This document shows positions 37,603-45,182 of a stretch of 49,580 nt of DNA, piece by piece. Numbering within the stretch: position 1 is the first letter of the stretch; each line of letters starts with the position of its first letter. A program made the position numbers and the translations under genes. The notes below the pieces were generated by a model. It worked only from the letters and a program-made list of their open reading frames with translations, did no database searches and was not told where the DNA came from. The stretch is taken from positions 1 to 49,580 of the forward strand of contig JARFXP010000011.1 in the NCBI GenBank assembly GCA_029194675.1, read 5' to 3'. This stretch comes from Nitrospira sp. (lineage in GTDB: Bacteria; Nitrospirota; Nitrospiria; Nitrospirales; Nitrospiraceae).

Positions 37603-40600
37603 ATGCCACGCCAGGCTGCCGCACTGGCAAAACTCACGCTTCCCCGCCTCCATGCGGTGCGGCATCGTAAGCGCCTCTTCGATCTGGTCAAAGAACGCTG
37701 TCGCCACCATCCGCTGGTCTGGGTCGCCGGACCACCAGGAGCGGGCAAGACCTCCCTTATCGCCAGCTATCTCACCGAATACAAGCAGCGCACCCTGTGG
37801 TATCACATCGATCCCGGTGACGCCGATCTCGCCACATTTTTTCATTACCTCTCGCAGGCCGCGAAAGCCGCAGCCGGGAGGAAGCAACTTCGCGTACCGG
37901 CGCTGACACCGGAATTCATGGCGGATGTGCCGGGATTCACGAGAAGGTTCATGCGCGAGCTGTGGTCGAAGGTTCCCTTGCCAGCTGTGATGGTTCTTGA
38001 CAACTATCAAGAGCTTCCAATGGAAGCCCTTCTCCACAAGATGCTCCCCATTGCGCTGGCTGAGTTTCCCCACGGAGCGGCACTCATTGTCATCAGCCGC
38101 GAAGGTGCTCCGGAGCCGTTCGCAAGAGAACTGGTGCACAACGGGGTAGGACACATTCAGTGGGAAGATCTGCGGCTGACGCTCGAAGAAACTGCCTTGT
38201 TGGCAGAGCCTGTGTCTGACATAGATGAAGAAACTGTCAGATCTCTTCATGCCAAAGCCAATGGGTGGATAGCCGGCACCGTACTGATGTTGGAAAGGTT
38301 GAAAGCGAATGAGACTTGGAACGGGCCTACTCTGTCCGAAACGATGACCGAGGTGTTTCACTACTTTGCAGACCATGTCTTTGCGCGCACAGATCTCCGC
38401 ACCAGAGAAGTATTGATGCGCACGGCGATTCTCCCTTGGATAACTGGGCCGATGGCAGAAGAAGTCAGCGGTCATCCCGATGCCGCGCAGGTCGTTCGCA
38501 ATCTGTACCAACGAGGCCTGTTCGTGGATCGACGTGCCGACGTACAGGTGCGCTATCAATATCATGATCTGTTTCGTGATTTTCTTTTGGATCGATGTCG
38601 TGTGCATTTTGACGCGGAGACACTGCGGAGCATCAAACGCACTGCCGCGGAAGTGGCGGAACGATCTGCGCAGCAAGATACCGCCGTTGCACTCTACGCG
38701 GAAACACGGTCTTGGGACGAGTTAAGTCGTCTGATCTGTGAGATGAGCGAGACCATGATCACCCAGGGGCGCTATCAAACACTACAGAGATACATTTCTC
38801 TCCTTCCGACAGATGAGCGGCAACAACATCCATGGCTCCTCTATTGGTCTGGGATAAGTCGATTAGTGTTCGATCCTGTCGCGGCACGGAAAGATTTGGA
38901 GTCTGGCTACCAGCAGTTTGAGCACAATCAAGACATTGCAGGGTTATTCCTTTCCTGCAGCGGCATAATCGACTCCTACTACTGCGGAGTGGATGACATG
39001 GCGCCCGCAATCGCGTGGGGTGATCGGCTTGAAGGCCTTCTTCGTCAAAACGGAGGGTTCCCTTCGTCGAGCGTCGAGGCAACGGTTCTGGCGAATCTCC
39101 AGGGGCTGATGTTGGCCTGCCCGCACCATCCACTATTGGTACAACTGGAAGGCTCTATAGATCGCATACTGAGATCAATTGAAGATCCGCGGAAGTGTCT
39201 CAGCGTGGCCATTGCCTTCATAATACTTCTGCTTTGGATGGGAGAGTTTAGAAGAGTTCGCAAAATTATGGATTATCTTAATGCGCGTCTTGATAATGTT
39301 ACTCTACCGCCTTTCTTGCAACTCGATTGGAAAGCCAAGGAGGCTACCTATGCATGGTGTACCAGGTACGAGAAGAATGCAGGCGTAAAGATTCAGGAAG
39401 CGTTTGCGATCGCAGAACAATTTGGCATTCACATCTTTAAACCAATGATTTGGGGCCAGCAAGCCCACGATGCCCTGGCAGCTGGAAATGACCAAGAAGC
39501 AGAAAGAGCCGTAGATTTATTGCTGGCCGCGATTCAGCCTCATCAACGACTTGCGCTGGGACAGTGTAGCTTTTATCAAGCCGGCATTGCTTTTCTAAGG
39601 AATGACTTGAGCTCTGCACTAAAACATGCTGAACAAGCCGTTACCAACACGGTTGACTTATGTTTGCCTTTCTTAACGGCAACGAGTCGGATAGGACTGG
39701 CTAAGGTACTGATTGAATTAGGTGAGACAGGAAAAGCTACAGAACAACTAGACGCAGCGCTTAAATATGCAAAGGTCATGCGCAGTATTTTCACGGAAGT
39801 TCTTTGTCTGCTGGCGAAAGCCTCCCTTGAACTAAAGGAAAAACACATCGATCAAGCCAATGAGACGATGCAGAAAGGACTCAGAATTGCTCACCAGAAC
39901 GATTATCTTTGTCTAGATTATTGGTGGCGGCCTACAATGATGGCTGAACTACTCGCGCATGCGTTGGAGGCCGATATCGAGGTCGAGTATGTGCGCAGCG
40001 TCATTCGTCGCCGCGGTTTGCGTGCGCCATCTGCTGCTGCGCTGAAACACTGGCCCTACCCCGTGAAAATTTCGACCTTGGGGAGATTCGAGATTGTGAT
40101 TGATGGTGTTTCCTTAACCACTACCGGGAAAACTCAGCGTAAGCCTCTCGAACTCTTGAAGTACCTCTGTGCAGCTGGACCGCAAGGCGCCAATCAAGAT
40201 CTCGTCGAAGAGGCTTTATGGCCCGACGCGGACGGAGAAGCCGCCAACCAGGCGTTTCGAACAACGCTCCACCGGCTCCGGAAGCTCCTGCGGCATGACG
40301 CCGCCGTACTACTCTCTAATCGCCACGTCTCGCTCGATCCATCGCTGGTGTCGCTGGATCACATAGTTTTTGAGCACAAGGCCCGGCACGTCGACCTCAC
40401 GAATCTCGTGACCATTGAGAAAACGCTCGAGCTATATCGTGGACATTTTCTGCAAGGCGAGACCGCTTCCTGGGCCTTGCCGGTTCGGGAGCGATTGCGC
40501 GCCCGGTTACTCGAGCTCACAGAGTGCTTGGGTGAACGCTTGGAAGAGCGAGGGGAAGTCAATGAAGCGGCCCAGCAATATCTTCGTGCCCTTGAGGTGG

Positions 40601-40788
40601 AACCGGTGGCAGAAGTGATGTGCCGACGCCTGATGATGACCTATGTGCGATTAGGGCGTCGATCCGAGGCCATCGGGGTCTATCAACGTTTCAGCCAGGC
40701 TCTACAAACCAAACTCGGCGTTTCTCCGACTCCAGAAACCATCTCGCTTTACCGCACCATCGCAACAGCCTCAACCCTACTGGGCTGA
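37603..40788 (+). CDS. STAND ATPase / TPR / SARP-type transcriptional activator
   Basis: 1061 residues in three parts. The N-terminal MalT-like STAND ATPase has a Walker A GPPGAGKT at 43-50 and a Walker B VMVLDNY at 129-135. The middle, about 330-800, is helical TPR-like. The C-terminal part has an OmpR-like winged helix (about 820-915, KISTLGRFEIVIDGV, LWPDADGEAANQAFRTTLHR) and a BTAD domain (about 920-1060, LELYRGHFL, RRLMMTYVRLGRRSEAI). Such proteins sense a ligand with the TPR part and then activate transcription. Base use in the TPR part is AT-richer than in the core genes, suggesting transfer. Targets are probably the three genes downstream. Confidence 0.9.
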   Translation: MPRQAAALAKLTLPRLHAVRHRKRLFDLVKERCRHHPLVWVAGPPGAGKTSLIASYLTEYKQRTLWYHIDPGDADLATFFHYLSQAAKAAAGRKQLRVPALTPEFMADVPGFTRRFMRELWSKVPLPAVMVLDNYQELPMEALLHKMLPIALAEFPHGAALIVISREGAPEPFARELVHNGVGHIQWEDLRLTLEETALLAEPVSDIDEETVRSLHAKANGWIAGTVLMLERLKANETWNGPTLSETMTEVFHYFADHVFARTDLRTREVLMRTAILPWITGPMAEEVSGHPDAAQVVRNLYQRGLFVDRRADVQVRYQYHDLFRDFLLDRCRVHFDAETLRSIKRTAAEVAERSAQQDTAVALYAETRSWDELSRLICEMSETMITQGRYQTLQRYISLLPTDERQQHPWLLYWSGISRLVFDPVAARKDLESGYQQFEHNQDIAGLFLSCSGIIDSYYCGVDDMAPAIAWGDRLEGLLRQNGGFPSSSVEATVLANLQGLMLACPHHPLLVQLEGSIDRILRSIEDPRKCLSVAIAFIILLLWMGEFRRVRKIMDYLNARLDNVTLPPFLQLDWKAKEATYAWCTRYEKNAGVKIQEAFAIAEQFGIHIFKPMIWGQQAHDALAAGNDQEAERAVDLLLAAIQPHQRLALGQCSFYQAGIAFLRNDLSSALKHAEQAVTNTVDLCLPFLTATSRIGLAKVLIELGETGKATEQLDAALKYAKVMRSIFTEVLCLLAKASLELKEKHIDQANETMQKGLRIAHQNDYLCLDYWWRPTMMAELLAHALEADIEVEYVRSVIRRRGLRAPSAAALKHWPYPVKISTLGRFEIVIDGVSLTTTGKTQRKPLELLKYLCAAGPQGANQDLVEEALWPDADGEAANQAFRTTLHRLRKLLRHDAAVLLSNRHVSLDPSLVSLDHIVFEHKARHVDLTNLVTIEKTLELYRGHFLQGETASWALPVRERLRARLLELTECLGERLEERGEVNEAAQQYLRALEVEPVAEVMCRRLMMTYVRLGRRSEAIGVYQRFSQALQTKLGVSPTPETISLYRTIATASTLLG

Positions 40789-40852
40789 TCCCAACCCCCT
40801 CCTTCATCCCAGGAAGAAGCATTTTGTCATCTTGCGTTCGCGAAAACTGCTC

Positions 40853-40870
40853 ATCTGTCACAGATCTGTA
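40853..40870 (+). promoter_or_regulatory. SARP-like direct repeat upstream of the 167-residue gene
   Basis: ATCTGTC at 40853-40859 and ATCTGTA at 40864-40870 are near-identical heptamers separated by four bases, an 11-base period. SARP activators bind direct heptamer repeats with this spacing just ahead of a -10 box. Here CATATAG lies eight to nine bases further on. A SARP-type regulator ends 65 bases upstream. Confidence 0.5.
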
Positions 40871-40910
40871 ACGGTAGTCCATATAGAGTCCGGCCAAAAG
40901 GAGGAAAACG

Positions 40911-41414
40911 ATGGCAACCGACACAGATTCATGGTTTCCCCTATTTGAGTTCCAGGATTGGTTTTATCAGAGCTTTCTGGTGCTTCCAACACCTGAGGAG
41001 AACGATGCTCTACCTGGCACCGTAGTCACTGCAAAGAAATGGGCGAAGGGTGACTTCTTATGCGGCCAGGCATTCAAAACCGCTGATGGCTACATATTGG
41101 ATGGCACCTTGTCTTTCCGACCCGGTATCGAGCTGGCGGTGTCGGCAAAAGGCGCCGTCGGAATAGGAAGCAATCCCGCTCCGTTTGAAGCTACTGGAAC
41201 CGGAACGGAAGGACCGACAAAGGGGGCGATCTATCAACTCGTGGGCTGGGTATTCCCGGGGCAGCCGATCCAACACGGTGGCGGAAGGGTTCTGAGCGTC
41301 CGCGGTTCGGTGCGAGCGGTTCGTGGCCCTGATGCCAAACCGGAAACCGAGTTGGGCGGAATGCCCGTCGGAACGGTCGGAGCATTTGTCATTGTAAGCA
41401 GAGGGCCAGCGTAG
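40911..41414 (+). CDS. unknown 167-residue protein downstream of the SARP-type regulator
   Basis: 167 residues, preceded by a strong AAAAGGAGGAAAA. There is no signal peptide or membrane helix. The N-terminus is aromatic (WFPLFEFQDWFYQSF), and the rest is Gly- and beta-rich (GTLSFRPGIELAVSAKG, QLVGWVFPGQP, GTVGAFVIVSRGPA). Relatives are not recognised. The gene lies directly behind the activator and behind a SARP-like repeat, so it is a likely target of it. Secretion by a non-classical path cannot be excluded. Confidence 0.65.
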   Translation: MATDTDSWFPLFEFQDWFYQSFLVLPTPEENDALPGTVVTAKKWAKGDFLCGQAFKTADGYILDGTLSFRPGIELAVSAKGAVGIGSNPAPFEATGTGTEGPTKGAIYQLVGWVFPGQPIQHGGGRVLSVRGSVRAVRGPDAKPETELGGMPVGTVGAFVIVSRGPA

Positions 41415-41813
41415 CCTGGAAGGAGGCAATCAGATCGGCGGGCAAAGGTCTCTGTAGAGCGGAATAGGCACGGACAAATTTCACAGATATGGCAAACTTA
41501 AATGTTCCCCGTAGCTTGCCGCGGGGAGTTTCATTCTCCTCTCGCGATGCGCTCCTGATAGCAGCATCGCGAATTTGGAGGTGCGTCCATGCCTCAAGAG
41601 ACATTTGCCGAGAGTCAGTTACACATTGATGGATAGGCACAGACAGTGAGCCCGCATATGCCTTGAGGTCTGCACCTCGTTTTGGAGATTGGGCGGCTGT
41701 CGTTGCACCAGAAGATTGGGCGATTGAGCCCGCATGGGAGGTTACCGGCCCATCGATTTTCACGAGGGCTTCGTGACACCAGTTGACAAGAGCCATATTC
41801 ATGGGAGGTCTTT
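41415..41813. other. 399-bp gap with hairpin and the left end of an IS5-like element
   Basis: The gap holds no intact gene. CCCCG and CGGGG around GTAGCTTGCC form a hairpin at 41507-41525. From about 41530 the sequence resembles the left end and start of the IS5 element at 45183: TCTCCT..CGCGA, GGAGG and a start ATG followed by the same ACATTTGCCGAG. The reading frame MPQETFAESQ then stops at once, so only a stub remains. The last 80 bases hold the promoter and ribosome site of the next gene. Confidence 0.5.
41530..41636 (+). pseudogene. left-end remnant of an IS5-family element
   Basis: Comparison with the complete element shows matching leader features and the first codons of the transposase (ETFAE shared). 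The frame ends after about 15 residues at a TAG near 41634. There is no right end nearby. It is a diverged relative of the intact copy rather than a recent duplicate. Confidence 0.5.
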
Positions 41814-42809
41814 ATGGGCAATCTCAAAATCGGAGCGGAGTACCCTGGTAAGGGAGGTACAACAATTGACGTTAATGTACCTAAGAACGTGGTCGTCGAT
41901 CCAAAGCGAGACGGGATTTTGAATATAGACAATTTACCCGTGTGGTATGTCAGCTTAAACAACGAACAGACTGAAGCACTGGAAGATGTGTTAAAGGCTG
42001 GTGGCGGGTCATTTGCCGTGGCGGCGGCAGCGGTGCCACCGGCAGCAGCGGTGTTCGGTACGATCAGCGCGGCACTGCTCGCGGCAATTCCTATCATCAC
42101 AGAAATGAACAAACTAGGAGGCCACAACGGTGTAGATATCAATGGAGTTATCGGCACGCTTGGACTTCTCGTAACTCCTCGGATCGGTAAGATTTACGGC
42201 GACCTCATCAACGCAGCACGTCTAGCAGTGAAAGGCCGCACCATTATCGACTTTATGATATTTGCATCGACTAAGGTGCCTGCGCTGTCTGCGGCCTTAA
42301 ACATCGGCGCCGTTGCAAGTATTTTAGCGGCAATTGAGTCTGGTACACCTTTGGGATGGGCAATAGCGGGGACTTTTGGCGTGGTCATGGATATCTTGAA
42401 GCCAGAGCCAGACCCGAATGAGCACGGAGCAGTCGTCGCTGATAGAAGCCAAGTCGGCCCATGGGAAACCTTCCATCTTGGACAGTTGGGGGAGGGCAAC
42501 AAGGTGGCTCTATTGTCCCATATGGGATGCTTCTCAGCGCAACAGGGGGGTGGGCAAGGTGTGTACGCAAATCGCCCGTGGGTTAAAGAGTGGGAGACAT
42601 GGACTTTAATCGACAATAACGATGGCACAGTGAGTTTTCAGACAATTGGAGGTCATTTTCTCTGTGCAGAAAATGGTGGCGACTCAGTGTGTCAAGCGAA
42701 TCGCCTCAGCATCGGAAACTGGGAGAAGTTCTTTCTTGTATATCTGTCGGACGGCAGAGTCGCACTCAAGACACACGACAAAGGCAAGTATGTCAGCGTG
42801 CAACCTTAG
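41814..42809 (+). CDS. protein with hydrophobic N-terminal half and three-repeat trefoil/fascin-like C-terminus
   Basis: 331 residues with GGGAGG before the ATG. Residues about 66-95 and 140-195 are strongly hydrophobic (AVAAAAVPPAAAVFG, GWAIAGTFGVVMDIL), without a classical signal peptide. The C-terminal part, about 205-331, has three similar units of about 42 residues. Each carries a W-E-(T/K)-(F/W) motif (GPWETFHL, KEWETWTL, GNWEKFFL) and a closing Phe/Tyr-x-x element, as in fascin-like beta-trefoils that bind sugars or actin. The fold is inferred from the repeats. A membrane-inserting module joined to a binding domain suggests a toxin-like or pore-forming protein, but this is not proven. 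Confidence 0.65.
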   Translation: MGNLKIGAEYPGKGGTTIDVNVPKNVVVDPKRDGILNIDNLPVWYVSLNNEQTEALEDVLKAGGGSFAVAAAAVPPAAAVFGTISAALLAAIPIITEMNKLGGHNGVDINGVIGTLGLLVTPRIGKIYGDLINAARLAVKGRTIIDFMIFASTKVPALSAALNIGAVASILAAIESGTPLGWAIAGTFGVVMDILKPEPDPNEHGAVVADRSQVGPWETFHLGQLGEGNKVALLSHMGCFSAQQGGGQGVYANRPWVKEWETWTLIDNNDGTVSFQTIGGHFLCAENGGDSVCQANRLSIGNWEKFFLVYLSDGRVALKTHDKGKYVSVQP

Positions 42810-43043
42810 ACACCGGCATTAAAGTAAATGGATTGTAAGTGATCCGATGGAGTCCGTGCCGAGCGCAATGCGGTGTACCCTATGCATGACAAAAGCCCCA
42901 ACGGTCTCGCGCGTACCCCTGCTCCTATGTTTTTGATTCATTACGGCGATTGCGTTCAACTTCTCAAGAGCGTTTGCTTTCGATAAAAGGCGCACCGATC
43001 AAGGATTCGTTGCAAACCTGTCTTTTGCTGGAGGAGAGTTGCC
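42810..43043. promoter_or_regulatory. 234-bp leader of the protease gene
   Basis: The region holds no open gene of note. GCTGGAGGAGAG lies about 7 bases ahead of ATG 43044 as a strong ribosome site. No repeat like the heptamers at 40853 was found here, so control by the SARP-type protein is not supported at this gene on sequence alone. Confidence 0.35.
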
Positions 43044-44780
43044 ATGAAACAACATCATATTGTCCCGTACGGACTCAAGGTTTTAGTTAGTGTCGTCGTG
43101 ATGCTTCCTGGGTTTATCATGGCGCAGGAAAACACGGGAACGTCCCGCCAACCTCTAGTACACGGCAGCCTCGTATCTGAGGCTAACCAAGAAGACTTCG
43201 GGCTCCTAACTTTCCAATATATGACCGCAACAAGTACCACCAGCTGTAGCGCATCACTTCTTCGCAATCAATGGGTTATTATCGCTGCACATTGCGTGGA
43301 TGCCGTAAACTCATCAGGCCAGCCTATGCCTGATCCAGCGCGACCTGGCCAGAACGTGCTCAAAAGCATTGCACAAATGACATTGAGTGCAGGAGGATGG
43401 CATAATCCACAAGCGAAAGGAGTCATCCGGGTTGAAACCTTTCGGCCTTACGACGTGGCGATTATACAAGTAGCCAATCCTTTCAATATTCACGGCTCGA
43501 CAACCGGTTACTCACGTCTGATTTTTCAAGACGGACAATTTCCGTATTTTGGAAACCCGATTGGCGCCAGCTTGATAATGTTCGGGCGCGGCATTAACAA
43601 GCTCGCTTCGGCTGAAGGAGCTTCTGCAAAACCGTCTGAGATGGATGGGTTTTACCGCGTAGCTTATGCCAAGCCTTCCTATACCAAAGATAATCTCTAT
43701 TGGTATCCCAGTGAAAATGGTTACATGATTGCGGGAGGTGACAGCGGAGGGCCGTCGTACGCATGGGTTCTAGGAGGGTATGCGTTGGTCGGCGTCCATT
43801 CAAAAACGAAGGTCACCTATGTGCCGGGCATGCCTCAAACCTGGGATTGGGCTACAAGCACTCCAGAGGCTGGAGACTGCCAGATTACGGGCGTTTGGAA
43901 CAGTATTCTTGGAATTATAGGACCACCACCCCCTCCATCATCTGATTCCGATACTTTGCTTGAGCCGCCTCCACCCGGATTCATCGGTACTTTTGCACAA
44001 ACACCACCTGATTTTCAGCCATTTTTTATTTACGGTATACGCCCCAACGGAGAGCTGCTTTGGTATCGCAAAGACTCCAAAGCTTCTGCGTGGCAAGGAC
44101 CAAAAACAGTCGGCACGAGCTGGAATCATTTTAAGGATGTGATTTCAGCTGGGGGCAACCGCCTATATGCGTTAACGCAAGACAACAAACTGTTATGGTA
44201 CCAACACGACGGATTCAACGACGGTACCTTTTCTTGGAAACCAACCATCGAAGTTGGCAATAGCTGGACCTTTTCTCGGATCTTTGCGGGTGGTAACGGT
44301 ATTGTGTATGCGATCCGGCAAGACGGCATTCTATTGTGGTATCGTCACATTGGCTTCCAAAACGGCAACGTGGCATGGGCACCCCCATCTGAGGTGGGCA
44401 GCGGGTGGGGCGGGTTTAAAGACGTTTTCTCGACTGGTCAAGGCGCCATCTACGCCGTCAAACCAGACGGGACTCTGTTGCTGTATCAACATAATGGTTT
44501 TGAGAATGGCACAAAAAGTTGGTCTGGCCCGCGCATCGTTGGCTCGGAGTGGAATCAATTTCAACAAATCGTGCCCGCTGGCGACGGCGTTATTTTTGCT
44601 ATCCGACCTAATGGTGAATTGCTGTGGTACAAGCATTTAGGACTCCGTGGTAATAGGACGACTCGCGCAGGAGCGGAAACATGGGAAGGCCCAGTGCTGA
44701 TAGGCTCAGGATGGCAGGATTTCACAAAGATCTTCGCCAGTATTCCAGAAATACTACCGCCAGGCGGCGGCATACGTTAA
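43044..44780 (+). CDS. secreted trypsin-like serine protease fused to a tachylectin-2-like beta-propeller
   Basis: 578 residues. A signal peptide ends near residue 27 (IMAQ). The S1 protease domain has its triad at His83 (AAHCV), Asp137 (YDVAI) and Ser234 (GGDSGGPS); the domain ends near residue 290. Pro-rich linkers follow (PPPPP at 294-298 and PPPP at 308-311). Residues about 325-568 form five similar units of about 47 residues with RPNGELLWY, QDNKLLWYQH, QDGILLWYRH, PDGTLLLYQH and RPNGELLWYKH, each followed by a G-x-x-W stretch, as in tachylectin-2 (GlcNAc/GalNAc-binding). The protein is predicted to be secreted and to cut a target bound by the lectin part. Its substrate is unknown. Confidence 0.85.
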   Translation: MKQHHIVPYGLKVLVSVVVMLPGFIMAQENTGTSRQPLVHGSLVSEANQEDFGLLTFQYMTATSTTSCSASLLRNQWVIIAAHCVDAVNSSGQPMPDPARPGQNVLKSIAQMTLSAGGWHNPQAKGVIRVETFRPYDVAIIQVANPFNIHGSTTGYSRLIFQDGQFPYFGNPIGASLIMFGRGINKLASAEGASAKPSEMDGFYRVAYAKPSYTKDNLYWYPSENGYMIAGGDSGGPSYAWVLGGYALVGVHSKTKVTYVPGMPQTWDWATSTPEAGDCQITGVWNSILGIIGPPPPPSSDSDTLLEPPPPGFIGTFAQTPPDFQPFFIYGIRPNGELLWYRKDSKASAWQGPKTVGTSWNHFKDVISAGGNRLYALTQDNKLLWYQHDGFNDGTFSWKPTIEVGNSWTFSRIFAGGNGIVYAIRQDGILLWYRHIGFQNGNVAWAPPSEVGSGWGGFKDVFSTGQGAIYAVKPDGTLLLYQHNGFENGTKSWSGPRIVGSEWNQFQQIVPAGDGVIFAIRPNGELLWYKHLGLRGNRTTRAGAETWEGPVLIGSGWQDFTKIFASIPEILPPGGGIR

Positions 44781-44936
44781 ATAATTGAGTACGCTAAGCT
44801 AAAAATGGGTGGTGGCATAAACAGAAGATTGTTATCCGTTTTGCATGCCATTAAGGGATTGGAGCATTTGACGGAAGACAGCCCCTGCACTGCTCCGAAA
44901 CGCCTCCACCGCAATGTCCTTATCCTTCTGGTGCTT

Positions 44937-45005
44937 AGTCCACAAACGCGGACGGTGAGACAGCCACAGTGGGGAATGCTTTGAGAACCTGCCGGTCCGT
45001 CGTGA
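44937..45005 (-). pseudogene. 3' fragment of a vapC-type PIN toxin gene
   Basis: The segment is about 85 percent identical by eye to the final part of the intact PIN gene at 47514-47582, including the region coding ILKAFPTVAVS. The upstream coding part is missing, and the neighbouring sequence is unrelated. It is a broken copy left in the gap beside the IS5 element. Confidence 0.6.
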
Positions 45006-45011
45006 GCAAGA

Positions 45012-45048
45012 AAAGGAAGTTGGGGTCGGATCTTGTATCGTGCATTCG
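45012..45048 (+). repeat. 37-bp direct repeat, copy 1
   Basis: This matches 47392-47428 at 35 of 37 bases (differences at two positions). Both copies lie beside toxin-antitoxin debris and both follow a truncated PIN gene piece, so the repeat may mark recombination or an insertion boundary. Confidence 0.6.
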
Positions 45049-45182
45049 ATACTCGACAGGATCACAACCAACGCTTTGTCTTGTGCATCACTAAAGTATG
45101 AGGCGACGAGTCTGATACACATGACAAGACGTGACCCACATCAACGAGAATTCCAGCCAAGCTCAACCCAAAAACGAGCTAA

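Larger units (their letters stand above)
44781..45182. other. 402-bp gap with gene debris left of the IS5 element
   Basis: No intact gene is present. The piece at 44937-45005 matches the 3' end of the vapC-type gene at 47514, and 45012-45048 matches 47392-47428. The remainder up to the IS5 target site (about 45050-45178) shows nothing recognisable. The gap is a junction of broken accessory pieces. Confidence 0.5.

Noticed and set aside
37405..38676. 423-codon minus-strand open frame
   Set aside because: It is antisense to the STAND activator gene, whose ATPase motifs are clear.
41615..42157. 180-codon minus-strand open frame
   Set aside because: It runs antisense through the start of the trefoil-like gene and the IS relic and shows no domain.
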